From assembly GCA_964429695.1 (NCBI GenBank), contig CAYSCS010000109.1, positions 1-42,618 of the forward strand: a stretch of 42,618 nucleotides of DNA, in the 5' to 3' direction. The notes under the pieces are model-generated. The model made no database searches. It saw only the letters and a list, made by a program, of their open reading frames with translations, and was not told where the DNA came from. The position numbers and the translations under genes are program-made. This document shows positions 34,218 through 41,866 of the stretch, piece by piece (positions within the stretch are counted from its first letter, which is position 1; each line of letters opens with the position of its first letter). This DNA comes from CAYSCS01 sp964429695. GTDB lineage: Bacteria > Acidobacteriota > Aminicenantia > Aminicenantales > Aminicenantaceae.

Positions 34218-34619
34218 TCACATCTCCCCGCCTTCTTCCGTGAAGTATTCGGGGATAATACCCAGGACATCCACTCCTGCTCCCTTAGCGATGTCGATGA
34301 GTTCTATCACTCTGCTGTAAGGAAGCTTTGCGTCTGCTCTAATGAATATGGTTTTATCCTGGCGCACAGAATATATACTCTTGAGTCTGTCCTGGAGCAT
34401 TGACAGACTGACCGCTTCCTGGTTGATAAGCACGCTCATGTCTTTTTTCAGGGTTAGGACTATGAGTCCTGCAGGGGTTGCCCCTGTGTCTGCGGTTGTT
34501 TCAGGAAGCTTGACATCTATTCCTTTCTGAACCATGGGAGTGATGACCATAAAGATGATGAGTAAAACCAGAAGAACATCACAAAGGGGAACGACATTGG
34601 GTTCTGCCTTGGTTGCCAT
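34218..34619 (-). CDS. exbD: ExbD/TolR-family biopolymer transport protein
   Basis: 133 aa with one N-terminal membrane helix preceded by the family motif EPNVVPLCDVLLVLLIIFMV, including the conserved Asp at the start of the helix that takes part in proton use. A periplasmic domain follows (IFIRADAKLPYSRVIELIDIAKGAGV). It is normally part of an ExbB/TolQ-type stator that powers TonB or Tol machinery across the envelope. No exbB, tonB or TonB-dependent receptor gene is in the window, so the partners must be elsewhere. The strong AAGAGGAGG ribosome site and a good promoter indicate an independent two-gene unit with the thioredoxin-like gene. Confidence 0.9.
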   Translation of the reverse strand: MATKAEPNVVPLCDVLLVLLIIFMVITPMVQKGIDVKLPETTADTGATPAGLIVLTLKKDMSVLINQEAVSLSMLQDRLKSIYSVRQDKTIFIRADAKLPYSRVIELIDIAKGAGVDVLGIIPEYFTEEGGEM

Positions 34620-34651
34620 AGTGCCTCCTCTTCATTTTTTATTTAGCTTTA

Positions 34652-34681
34652 ATTTTACGATAGATATTTTTTATTTGTCAA
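34652..34681 (-). promoter_or_regulatory. Putative promoter for exbD unit
   Basis: On the minus strand perfect TTGACA (34681-34676), 18-base spacer, TAAAAT (34657-34652), about 33 bases before the exbD start codon. An inverted repeat lies just upstream at 34691-34716. Confidence 0.62.
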
Positions 34682-34690
34682 TGAATTGTT

Positions 34691-34716
34691 TTGGCCTCAG
34701 TAGCAGCCGAGGCCAA
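34691..34716. promoter_or_regulatory. Operator-like inverted repeat between divergent promoters
   Basis: TTGGCCTC (34691-34698) and GAGGCCAA (34709-34716) form a perfect 8-bp inverted repeat with a 10-base centre. It sits between the exbD promoter (minus) and the promoter for the TIGR04076 gene (plus), the classic place for a dimeric regulator. A short T-run (34721-34725) on the plus side would also permit a weak terminator or small RNA end. Confidence 0.5.
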
Positions 34717-34728
34717 GCTCTTTTTCGT

Positions 34729-34757
34729 TTGATTTTTTAATTCTCAAAAATTATATT
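34729..34757 (+). promoter_or_regulatory. Putative promoter for TIGR04076 gene
   Basis: TTGATT (34729-34734), 17-base spacer, TATATT (34752-34757), about 33 bases before the ATG. A second inverted repeat, CTCAAAA (34743-34749) and TTTTGAG (34756-34762), straddles the -10 element. Confidence 0.55.
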
Positions 34758-34789
34758 TTGAGTAGAAATAAAGGAGACATATAGGAGGC

Positions 34790-35062
34790 ATGATGAGAGA
34801 ATTAAGAGTTGAGGTGGTGGGAATAAAGGAAAGATGCGGTGCCAGGCATAAGGTTGGAGACAAGTTCTTTATCAGGGGAGAGGGAACTATTGAAATTCCA
34901 GAAGGGAAAAGGGTCTGCATCTATGCCCTGAACAGTCTTTTTCCCTTCCTGACCGCAAAACAGAGAGAAGATGAGCTTCCTCATGATGACTGGATATCTG
35001 AAACAGAGACACTCTGTTGCCCCGACCCCAAAGGAGTGATTTTCAAGGTGACTCCAATTTAA
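34790..35062 (+). CDS. TIGR04076 family protein
   Basis: A 90-aa protein of a small conserved family of unknown function. Typical features are an opening VEVVGIKERCGARHKVGDKF, a central CIYALNSLFPFL, and the C-terminal CCPDPKGVIFKVTPI. Conserved Cys and His residues suggest metal or cofactor binding, but none has been shown from this sequence. In other genomes relatives often lie near redox genes, as I recall. The ATAGGAGG ribosome site precedes tandem ATG codons. It is a single-gene unit, divergent from exbD and convergent with cstA. Confidence 0.85.
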   Translation: MMRELRVEVVGIKERCGARHKVGDKFFIRGEGTIEIPEGKRVCIYALNSLFPFLTAKQREDELPHDDWISETETLCCPDPKGVIFKVTPI

Positions 35063-35114
35063 AGCTAAAGCTTATTCCCAATCTAATCCATGATTAGCTA
35101 AATTTAAAATCGAT

Positions 35115-36773
35115 TCACGCCTTATTTTTTCCACTGAAGAGGAAGGCGCGGGAGTCATAGACTATGATTAGAGCCAGCAAGATTAGGATAAAGCAAATCA
35201 CACCTAGGACAAAGCTTTGTTTCTCGAAGAAATTGATTCCCTGATATAAAAGCGCCCCTACCGTTGTTACTAGCATGAAATAGGCAGGATAAAGAGTATA
35301 TGGGGTGGGACTCCTCACTCCCAATAAATAAGAGGAGACAACTAATAGTGCCAGTCCAGCCACAAGCTGGTTTGAGGCACCAAACACAGGCCAGATCGCC
35401 TTATAACCTTCGCTTGCTCCAAGGATTGCAGAAAGGATGAGAATTAAAGAAGAGGAAACCCATCTGTTATTTAGAGGCTTTATTTTTTTCCCCAAAAGCT
35501 CGGTAGTGATGAATCGGCCAAGCCGTGCCGAAGTGTCGAGAGTGGTGAGGACAAAAGCATTGAGCATGAGCGTTCCAAAAAAAAGGCCCAAACTCAGAGT
35601 AAGGCCAGGAATTGATGAAATGAGCCTTCCATATCCGGTGGCGAAGGCTTTTATGGGGTCACCCCTTGTGCCTACCAGATATTGAAATCCGAATGGGTTT
35701 TCTGTCCCAGCTGGATCCCAGATTAGAGCACTGGAGACAGTAAAAACCACAAGCCCTGCCAGGGCAGCCTCAGTAATCATTCCCCCATAAGCTATTATTT
35801 TTCCGCTCGGTTCATCTGGGAGCTGTTTGGCCGTTGTCCCTCCTGCAACAACGGAATGGAATCCTGAGATTGCGCCACAGGCAATGATGACAAAAAGCAT
35901 CGGCCAGAAAGGCCCTCCGCTACTCATGAAAGAATGTAAAGGAGGTGCCTTTAGAGTGGGATGGGAAAGGATAAGCCCCACATAGCCTATCCCTAGCCCC
36001 AAAAAAAGTATCCACATGCTGATATAGTCTCTTGGTTGGAGCAAAAACCAGACAGGGAGGGAAGAGGCAAAATAGCTGTAGATGAGGAGGACAAAAAACC
36101 AGAATGTGGTTGCAGACACTCCCAGGACTTTAGGGGGAAGAGAGATAGGATATAGTTCCCCAAGATAAATCAGAGTGAATAAAATAATTAGAGCAGCGAG
36201 AGTAGCAAAGAGGACATTCATTCCTCTTTGATAAATTAGCCATCCTATAATCATGGCTAAAAAGATTAACCCGAAAGTGGGGATTACAATTTCGGGTTGA
36301 GAGACTAATGTCTGTGAAGCCACTACGGCAAAGACTGCGATGACTAATGAAAGGGCAAGCCAGAGGAAAACCGAAAAAATAATTTTAGTCCTTGAACCCA
36401 AGATTTTTTCTGAGATATCGGCAAGAGATGTTGCCTTATTTCTTACAGAAGTCATGAGGGAGGTATAATCATGAACAGCTCCCACAAACACACTTCCCAG
36501 TGCTATCCAGAGGAGCGCTCCCAGCCATCCGAAATACAGAACTCCAAGGAGAGGGCCAAGAATGGGACCTGCACCGGCAATCGAGGAGAAATGGTGTCCG
36601 AAGAGGAGCGGTTTTTTTGCGGGTGAATAATCTATTCCGTCGTAAAATTCTCTAGCTGGAGTAGGTCTACTTTTTTCTACCTTAATTACTCTTTTCTCGA
36701 TGAAGTTTCCATATACCTTATACCCAACTAAGAGCCAGACGATAAAGACGAAGGCAACGATGAGTGTATTCAT
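35115..36773 (-). CDS. cstA: CstA-family carbon starvation / peptide-pyruvate transporter
   Basis: An integral membrane protein of 552 aa with about 15 hydrophobic segments. CstA hallmarks are DGIDYSPAKKPLLFGHHFSS, IAGAGPILGPLLGVLYFGW, FVGAVHDYTSLMTSVRNKA, and SGFHSVVAGGTTAKQLPDE. Length fits the shorter CstA branch (about 550-610 aa) rather than the 700-aa E. coli form. Known members import peptides or pyruvate, often under carbon limitation; which one applies here cannot be read. It has its own promoter and a GGGAGA ribosome site, and is monocistronic. Together with OPT it suggests use of peptides. Confidence 0.93.
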   Translation of the reverse strand: MNTLIVAFVFIVWLLVGYKVYGNFIEKRVIKVEKSRPTPAREFYDGIDYSPAKKPLLFGHHFSSIAGAGPILGPLLGVLYFGWLGALLWIALGSVFVGAVHDYTSLMTSVRNKATSLADISEKILGSRTKIIFSVFLWLALSLVIAVFAVVASQTLVSQPEIVIPTFGLIFLAMIIGWLIYQRGMNVLFATLAALIILFTLIYLGELYPISLPPKVLGVSATTFWFFVLLIYSYFASSLPVWFLLQPRDYISMWILFLGLGIGYVGLILSHPTLKAPPLHSFMSSGGPFWPMLFVIIACGAISGFHSVVAGGTTAKQLPDEPSGKIIAYGGMITEAALAGLVVFTVSSALIWDPAGTENPFGFQYLVGTRGDPIKAFATGYGRLISSIPGLTLSLGLFFGTLMLNAFVLTTLDTSARLGRFITTELLGKKIKPLNNRWVSSSLILILSAILGASEGYKAIWPVFGASNQLVAGLALLVVSSYLLGVRSPTPYTLYPAYFMLVTTVGALLYQGINFFEKQSFVLGVICFILILLALIIVYDSRAFLFSGKNKA

Positions 36774-36814
36774 TGCTTTCTCCCTGACCTCTGTTTACGC
36801 CTTAATATTATTTT

Positions 36815-36842
36815 ATTTTAGTTAGAAGGCTATCTTATTCAA
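36815..36842 (-). promoter_or_regulatory. Putative promoter for cstA
   Basis: On the minus strand TTGAAT (36842-36837), 16-base spacer, TAAAAT (36820-36815), about 40 bases before the start. The rest of the 217-base gap to the glycosyltransferase end shows no gene; I see no CRP-type site. Confidence 0.45.
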
Positions 36843-36990
36843 GCAAGAAGGGAATTGGCATTTGCATCTGAAATTTTATCTAAGTTAAAATTGTTTCCGC
36901 AAGTCAAAAAGATAACTTCTTCTTTTATTCTATCCGCCTCGAGATTCATATAAATTTTTTAAAAAGAGCCTGTTCTCATTAGAAGAGAAT

Positions 36991-38046
36991 TCATTTACAG
37001 ATTACGATTTTCTCTACCACTTTGTCCCAGCTAAATTCCTTGATGAAATTAAATGCCTTAACTCCCATTTTCTCGGCTAGGTTGATATCCTCTGCCAAGA
37101 GGTCAAGTTTTTCGGCTATCTTCACTGGCTCCGGGTCCAGCACGAATCCGGTTTCATCGTTGCGCACAAGCTCTGAAGGTCCTCCGCTATCCACAGCAGT
37201 CACCACCGCTTTTCTAGAGGCAAAGGCTTCTCCGGTGACGAATCCATAGTCTTCCCTAAGAGGAGCAAAAAAAACGGCGCGGCATCTCGCATAATGGTCG
37301 AGGACAGTTTTTTCGTCCTTTTTTCCTAGAAGTTCTATTCTTTTCTCAAGGCCTGTTTCTCTTATTTTGCGGCGAAGATTTACCTCTTCAGGACCTTCGC
37401 CGATTATTATGGCCTTCATTTCCTTATTTTTTAGGAAATTAAAAGAATCGATGAGGAGGTCGATTCTTTTCAATTTCTGAAGCCTGGAGATGCAGAAAAT
37501 GAAGTTTTCGTAGGATTTTGTGTCATAATTTCTCTGAGGTGGAGGAGGATACAGCACTTCAGAGTGGATCTTCCCCCATTTTCTTAATCTTTGTTGGATC
37601 GTCTTAGATTGGGCGAAGAGCTTGGTTACGTTGTGTTTGAGGAGGTAGGTATCGAGGGCATGGATGATTAATCTCCTCAGGTTTTCTTTGATTCTTCCCC
37701 TTCGGCTGAGCTGAGAGTAAAGAATTTCCCAAAGGTCATAGTATTCTCTCATTCTATGATTTAGCCAGCAGACATGCAAAGAGTGTCGAAGGGCATAACT
37801 TGGAAAGCGAAAAGAGATTGCTTGGTGAATCTTCCTTCCCAGGCCGTCTTCTTCAACATCTATGAACCGAGTGGCAAGATAGGCTCTTAATTGACGACCA
37901 AATCTATTCTGAGGGGTGAGGATAAGACAAGCTTCGTATCCCCTTTCTCTAAGAGCTTGGACTGTGCATCGGGCAATCGTCAGGTGACCTCCCTCAACAA
38001 AAGGCACATCAGAGGTAACGACTGCTATTCTTTTTTGTTCTTGCAT
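36991..38046 (-). CDS. GT4-type glycosyltransferase
   Basis: I use ATG 38046, giving 351 aa, because a longer TTG start at 38085 has no ribosome site. The protein has the GT-B layout: an N-terminal acceptor domain beginning IAVVTSDVPFVEGGHLTIAR and a C-terminal donor domain. The latter contains FIFCISRLQKLKRIDLLIDS, KAIIIGEGPEEVNLRRKI, and FFAPLREDYGFVTGEAFASR with the E-x7-E type nucleotide-sugar motif, then GGPSELVRNDETGFV. It is a retaining-type family, and the donor and acceptor are unknown. It follows the ACT-domain gene by about 50 bases. Surface polysaccharide work is plausible, and rfbD lies 3 kb away. Confidence 0.88.
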   Translation of the reverse strand: MQEQKRIAVVTSDVPFVEGGHLTIARCTVQALRERGYEACLILTPQNRFGRQLRAYLATRFIDVEEDGLGRKIHQAISFRFPSYALRHSLHVCWLNHRMREYYDLWEILYSQLSRRGRIKENLRRLIIHALDTYLLKHNVTKLFAQSKTIQQRLRKWGKIHSEVLYPPPPQRNYDTKSYENFIFCISRLQKLKRIDLLIDSFNFLKNKEMKAIIIGEGPEEVNLRRKIRETGLEKRIELLGKKDEKTVLDHYARCRAVFFAPLREDYGFVTGEAFASRKAVVTAVDSGGPSELVRNDETGFVLDPEPVKIAEKLDLLAEDINLAEKMGVKAFNFIKEFSWDKVVEKIVICK

Positions 38047-38095
38047 CCCCCGCTCTCTTTTACTCTTGAGGAAATTCAGATTCAATGAGTAGAGT

Positions 38096-38491
38096 TTAGC
38101 CCAACGTTTCTAAAGCCCTTTTGTTATCGTTCGTTTTAAAGACGAGGAGAACCTGGCCCAATCCTGAAGAGGTGCCATAGCAATAATCAATATCTATCAC
38201 GGCATTCCCTAACAGAGTTCCCACTTCTGCACCGGCACCTATACGGTCATCAATTTTAACCAAGACTACATTATTTGATTTCACTTGATAACCCAATGCT
38301 TTCAAAGCTCTCTCCGCTTTCTTATTGTCTGAAGTTACGAGTAGGAATTTTCCCCTCTTTTTTTCTGAAAAGGCACAGAGTGCTTTCAGGTTGACGCCGG
38401 CATTTGCCAGTGTGCCCAGGACCCGACCCAGTATTCCGGGCTCATTCGGGGTTATGACTTGAAGCTCGGTCTCTTCCCATACATTGTACAA
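38096..38491 (-). CDS. Tandem ACT-domain protein
   Basis: 131 aa built from two ACT-like modules (about 8-70 and 74-128). The first has ELQVITPNEPGILGRVLGTL and GVNLKALCAF, the ligand-binding pattern of amino-acid sensing ACT domains. There is no catalytic domain. Such stand-alone proteins are presumed amino-acid-responsive regulators; the ligand is unknown. The only start that fits the frame and the AAGGAGGA site is TTG at 38491, seven bases downstream, so this is a rare start codon. A perfect palindrome covers that start. It is probably cotranscribed with the glycosyltransferase gene. Confidence 0.85.
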   Translation of the reverse strand: MYNVWEETELQVITPNEPGILGRVLGTLANAGVNLKALCAFSEKKRGKFLLVTSDNKKAERALKALGYQVKSNNVVLVKIDDRIGAGAEVGTLLGNAVIDIDYCYGTSSGLGQVLLVFKTNDNKRALETLG

Positions 38492-38495
38492 TGTA
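38480..38495. repeat. Perfect 16-bp palindrome across the ACT gene start
   Basis: TACATTGTACAATGTA reads the same on both strands and includes the TTG start codon and the next codons of the ACT gene. It lies just downstream of the predicted transcript start. It could be a repressor site or form an mRNA hairpin that hides the start codon. Confidence 0.5.
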
Positions 38496-38517
38496 ATTCC
38501 TCCTTGGTTGAAGATGA

Positions 38518-38526
38518 ATTATAACA
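38518..38526 (-). promoter_or_regulatory. Extended -10 promoter element for ACT gene
   Basis: On the minus strand TGTTATAAT (38526-38518): a perfect TATAAT with the TG extension. No good -35 is seen, which is usual for this class. It predicts a leader of about 20 bases. Confidence 0.5.
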
Positions 38527-38554
38527 AAAGCAATGCATCAAAAAAAGTAAAAAA

Positions 38555-38583
38555 TTGTCTTTTGCCTTTAAATCATGTATTTT
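38555..38583 (+). promoter_or_regulatory. Possible promoter for the amidotransferase gene
   Basis: TTGTCT (38555-38560), 17-base spacer, TATTTT (38578-38583), 31 bases before the ATG. Each hexamer matches only four of six consensus bases. Confidence 0.35.
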
Positions 38584-38614
38584 TTTCCTTGAGTTTGAAG
38601 GCAGGTTGTAAAAA

Positions 38615-39298
38615 ATGAGACCAAAAGTAGCTCTCATCGATAATTCTCTTGACAAGAATGTTTATGACCCTGTAAGGCATTGGAAGGCTCATCTTGCATG
38701 TGAATGGATTTCTTTTGAGGCCAAAAGAAGTTATTTTCCAGCCCTCGAAGAGGGATTCACGCACTTCATCCTGACAGGGTCTGAGGCCTCAATCCTCGAA
38801 AGAGAAAAATGGGTCTATGAAGAAGTGGAGCTCGTTAAACTGGCCATAGAAAAGGGAATTTCAATCCTTGGAAGCTGTTATGGACATCAGCTTCTTGTTT
38901 TAGCCCTTCTCGGTCCTGCTCATGTTAAGAGGTGTGAGAATCCTGAAGTAGGCTGGATTAAAATTCGAATCGAAAAGGAGAATGATTTGTTGGGGGAAGG
39001 AAGAACAGCCCATTGTTTCTCGATTCATTTTGATGAAGTGGTAAACCTGAATCAAAATTTCGAAGTTCTTGCTTCAACTCGAAATTGTCCCATTCAAGCC
39101 TTCAAATTGAAGGATAAACCAGTATGGGGAATTCAGATGCATCCTGAAATAGATATTCGGGAAGGGAGGTCATTACTGGAGAAGCTTCTTATGTTGAGGC
39201 ACCCCAATTCACCCCTAATTGAGAAAGCCTTAAACTCAAAACCCAGGGATTCAGGTTTAATAAAACCCATCCTCAGAAAATTCCTCAAAATAAAATGA
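38615..39298 (+). CDS. Class I glutamine amidotransferase-like protein
   Basis: 227 aa with a complete class I GATase triad: Cys88 in the nucleophile elbow GSCYGHQLL, and His176 and Glu178 in QMHPEID. Upstream are FTHFILTGSEASILERE and VELVKLAIEKGISIL, as in the GMP-synthase-like stand-alone GATases. No synthetase domain is attached, and no partner gene is adjacent, so it may hydrolyse a gamma-glutamyl compound or serve an unlinked partner. It is a monocistronic gene divergent from the ACT gene. The specific substrate is unknown. Confidence 0.85.
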   Translation: MRPKVALIDNSLDKNVYDPVRHWKAHLACEWISFEAKRSYFPALEEGFTHFILTGSEASILEREKWVYEEVELVKLAIEKGISILGSCYGHQLLVLALLGPAHVKRCENPEVGWIKIRIEKENDLLGEGRTAHCFSIHFDEVVNLNQNFEVLASTRNCPIQAFKLKDKPVWGIQMHPEIDIREGRSLLEKLLMLRHPNSPLIEKALNSKPRDSGLIKPILRKFLKIK

Positions 39299-39348
39299 GG
39301 AATCTATTTTTATCTATTTGAATAGATGTTCATTTTTACTGATTTTTC

Positions 39349-39376
39349 TTGACAAATCTGATTTTTTCCTTAAATA
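39349..39376 (+). promoter_or_regulatory. Putative promoter for the surface-protein gene
   Basis: Perfect TTGACA (39349-39354), 16-base spacer, TAAATA (39371-39376), about 40 bases before the ATG. The inverted repeat CAAATCT (39353-39359) and AGATTTG (39379-39385) frames the core promoter and might be a regulator site. Confidence 0.5.
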
Positions 39377-39416
39377 TTAGATTTGTAAATGAAGTCAATT
39401 TAACAAGGAGGCGGAA

Positions 39417-40865
39417 ATGAAGGTTAAAGGGATAAGCGCTTTTTTAGTCATTCTTCTAGTGATTTTCCTCATTACCTCTTATGCTGAAACAAAGAAGCTT
39501 AAAGAAGTGGGTCGCTATACGCTAGTGAGAATCAAAGGAGAAATACCCACCGAACAAGTAATGAAGACTGTCCTCGATCGGTATACAGGGGATATTAAAT
39601 ATGGCTTTGACCTTGTGGGATATGGAGACCTTTTCCTTCCCTTCATTGAGCAGATAAAAGCGGCATCTTTCGAGGAAAAGGAAATCCCGGTGGGAGATAA
39701 AATCATGTGGATGCTCTTCCGTTCAAAAGGGAAGGTTAAAGCAGTAGAAGACATAGAATGGGCAGGTAAAGCGCCGCTTAAGGTCTTTTCTTTTATCGTA
39801 AAGAAAGATTTCAAGCACTATGAATTCATCATGCCACGTCCCTGCGGAAACGTTGGTCTGAGAAAGGTTGAAGAGATTGTACCTGATGCCATTTGTGGGC
39901 TCAAAGTCACTCCTGAAAAGGCTAACCTGAATGACCCAATCTCTGTGGATATGAGCGGCACCCAATATGCTCAATCAATGGAAGTTGAGGTCTTTGATTC
40001 CTCGGGGACGAAGGTAGCTTCTAAGAGCCTTACCCCTGACTCACCCCGATGGCAGACGAGTTTCGATAAACCTGGAGAATATATCTTCAAAGGCAAGGCA
40101 CTGAATCCAAAAGGAAAGCCTTCTGAAAATCCATGCGAAGCTAAGATCTACATAAATTATCCTCCCAAAAGCAATCTGATTTGTAAGCCGTGCGAAGAAT
40201 ATATCAAGAAGCCGATTTTGTTTGACGCCTCGGGCTCGAGTGACCAGGATGGAGAGGTGGTTAAGGCAAATTTTGAAATTCTGAATGAAGCAGGGAATGT
40301 GGTAGATAGATTTGAAACAGCAAAGCCTTTCACTTGGGAAAAAGTGTTTGAAAAAGCCGGTACTTATGCAGTTACTGTGGTTGTTACCGATGATTTTGGC
40401 GCAGTTTCTGAACCGGTAAAAGTTGAAGTCAAAGTAAAGCAAAAATTGTTGTTTGCTCTATTTGAAGGCGGGCCGCTGATTGCCCGCGGAAGCTACGGAG
40501 AATATTTATTAGGCCGTGTCGGGCTTGCTTACAGATTAGTTCCTGATACTCTGAGCTTTGTCCTCTCTGGAGGAGGAGCACTTGCCCTCAAGGGGGAACC
40601 CTGGAAGTCATTCGCCATGGGAAGCGCACTGTTTAATCTCCATGCTAGACCAACATTTTTTGGAGCCGGAGTCGGAGTGAGCACTCAGGTAAGAGAAGAA
40701 AGAGAAGAGACCGATTTCTTGCTAATCGGTCAAGTGGGCTATGACGTCTTTGATAAGTATACGAGCATCGGCTCAATATTCGTCGAGGGCCATGCACCCC
40801 TTGGAGAAGGGAGGAAATTGTCCAAGCATCATAAGCTTCTTCTGGGTTTCAGGTTCCTTTTTTAA
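39417..40865 (+). CDS. Secreted protein with two Ig/PKD-like domains and a C-terminal barrel-like region
   Basis: 482 aa, function not recognised. A signal peptide (ISAFLVILLVIFLITSYAET) leads into a conserved-looking N-terminal region of about 140 residues. Then come an Ig-like domain (about 165-253; DPISVDMSG to KPGEYIFKGKAL) and a PKD-like domain (about 254-343; PILFDASGSSDQDGEV to AGTYAVTVVVTDDFG). The last 140 residues alternate hydrophobic and polar residues in short strands, with YGEYLLGRVGLAYRLV, and end LLLGFRFLF. A terminal Phe in this setting is the usual signal for outer-membrane insertion by BamA. This suggests a small barrel displaying or anchoring periplasmic Ig modules. Several Cys pairs (for example LICKPCEEY) may form disulfides. 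The strong AAGGAGG site and a terminator mark a single-gene unit. Confidence 0.75.
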   Translation: MKVKGISAFLVILLVIFLITSYAETKKLKEVGRYTLVRIKGEIPTEQVMKTVLDRYTGDIKYGFDLVGYGDLFLPFIEQIKAASFEEKEIPVGDKIMWMLFRSKGKVKAVEDIEWAGKAPLKVFSFIVKKDFKHYEFIMPRPCGNVGLRKVEEIVPDAICGLKVTPEKANLNDPISVDMSGTQYAQSMEVEVFDSSGTKVASKSLTPDSPRWQTSFDKPGEYIFKGKALNPKGKPSENPCEAKIYINYPPKSNLICKPCEEYIKKPILFDASGSSDQDGEVVKANFEILNEAGNVVDRFETAKPFTWEKVFEKAGTYAVTVVVTDDFGAVSEPVKVEVKVKQKLLFALFEGGPLIARGSYGEYLLGRVGLAYRLVPDTLSFVLSGGGALALKGEPWKSFAMGSALFNLHARPTFFGAGVGVSTQVREEREETDFLLIGQVGYDVFDKYTSIGSIFVEGHAPLGEGRKLSKHHKLLLGFRFLF

Positions 40866-40897
40866 GAGAAAATACATCATTTTCTTGAAGAAGATGA

Positions 40898-40927
40898 GGC
40901 CGGAGAAAGAAAGTCCGGCCTTTTTTT
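40898..40927 (+). terminator. Rho-independent terminator after the surface-protein gene
   Basis: GGCCGGA (40898-40904) and TCCGGCC (40914-40920) form a GC-rich 7-bp stem with a 9-base loop, followed by seven T. It is the clearest intrinsic terminator in the window, 33 bases after the stop codon. Confidence 0.9.
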
Positions 40928-40950
40928 GCTTTGTCTTAAGAGGGAAAGGG

Positions 40951-41811
40951 ATGAGGGTAGCATTGATCGGCGCTGATGGGCAGCTTGGTTCAGACCTGAA
41001 GGGGAGCCTCCAGTCCTGGGAAGTTTTTCCCCTCTATTTTCCTGAATTCGACATCACTAAGCCAGAGAAAGCGAGAGAAGAACTCGCTAAAATCAAGCCT
41101 GAAATTGTGATTAATACCGCAGCCTATAATAAAGTAGATGATTGTGAAGACCATCCTCTTGAGGCATTCTTGGTTAATTCGCTAGCGGTCAGAGATATTT
41201 CTCGAATCTGCCTCGAGCTTGATTGTGTTTTGGTTCATTTCAGCAGTGATTATATTTTTGATGGTCAAAAAAGGGCGCCCTACATAGAGGAAGACGTGCC
41301 AAACCCTTTGAGTGTCTATGGAATCTCAAAATTGGCTGGCGAATATTTTATGAAGAGTATGATGGAGAAATATTTTCTTATCCGAACTTGCGGGTTGTAT
41401 GGAGTGGCAGGGTGCTGGGGGAAGGGTTATAATTTTGTGGATAAAATGATAGAACTAGGGGAAAGGGGTGAAAAAATAAGGGTTGTCAATGACCAATGGA
41501 TCACACCAACCTCAAGCGCTGAATTAGCTGCCAGAATTAAGGATTTAATCCAGACAAAGCACTACGGAACATATCATCTTACCAATGAAGGTCAATGTAC
41601 CTGGTATGAATTCGCCCAAGCAATATTTTCGATTCTGGGCAAAAGACCAAACCTTGTTCCCGTGGATTCGAAGACTTACGGGGCTAAAGCGAAGCGCCCT
41701 TCTTATTCTGTGTTAGAAAATAAAAGGGCAAAAATGATTGGATTAAAAGATTTTTCCCATTGGAAAGATGCGCTTAAAGATTACCTGGAGAAAAAGGGAT
41801 ACAAGAAATGA
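40951..41811 (+). CDS. rfbD: dTDP-4-dehydrorhamnose reductase
   Basis: Last step of dTDP-L-rhamnose synthesis, reducing the 4-keto group with NAD(P)H. I place the start at ATG 40951 after AGGGAAAGGG; an upstream extension in the same frame runs through the terminator and the preceding gene. The 286-aa product begins MRVALIGADGQLGSDL with the SDR dinucleotide motif (Gly7, Gly10, Gly13). It then shows VINTAAYNKVDDCE, HFSSDYIFDG, and the active-site Tyr123-x3-Lys127 (YGISK), followed by a rhamnose-reductase-like VNDQWITPTSSAELA. No rfbABC genes adjoin. It lies only 24 bases after the terminator, so its promoter may overlap that hairpin or it may depend on read-through. Confidence 0.92.
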   Translation: MRVALIGADGQLGSDLKGSLQSWEVFPLYFPEFDITKPEKAREELAKIKPEIVINTAAYNKVDDCEDHPLEAFLVNSLAVRDISRICLELDCVLVHFSSDYIFDGQKRAPYIEEDVPNPLSVYGISKLAGEYFMKSMMEKYFLIRTCGLYGVAGCWGKGYNFVDKMIELGERGEKIRVVNDQWITPTSSAELAARIKDLIQTKHYGTYHLTNEGQCTWYEFAQAIFSILGKRPNLVPVDSKTYGAKAKRPSYSVLENKRAKMIGLKDFSHWKDALKDYLEKKGYKK

Positions 41812-41866
41812 TTTTCTTTATCCCCCACTTTTTGACTTCAATCTCTCAAGGTGAGGTGGTTCGGGG

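Noticed and set aside
40741..40950. N-terminal extension of the dTDP-4-dehydrorhamnose reductase
   Set aside because: It would read through the preceding gene and the terminator; the dinucleotide motif begins at the ATG at 40951.
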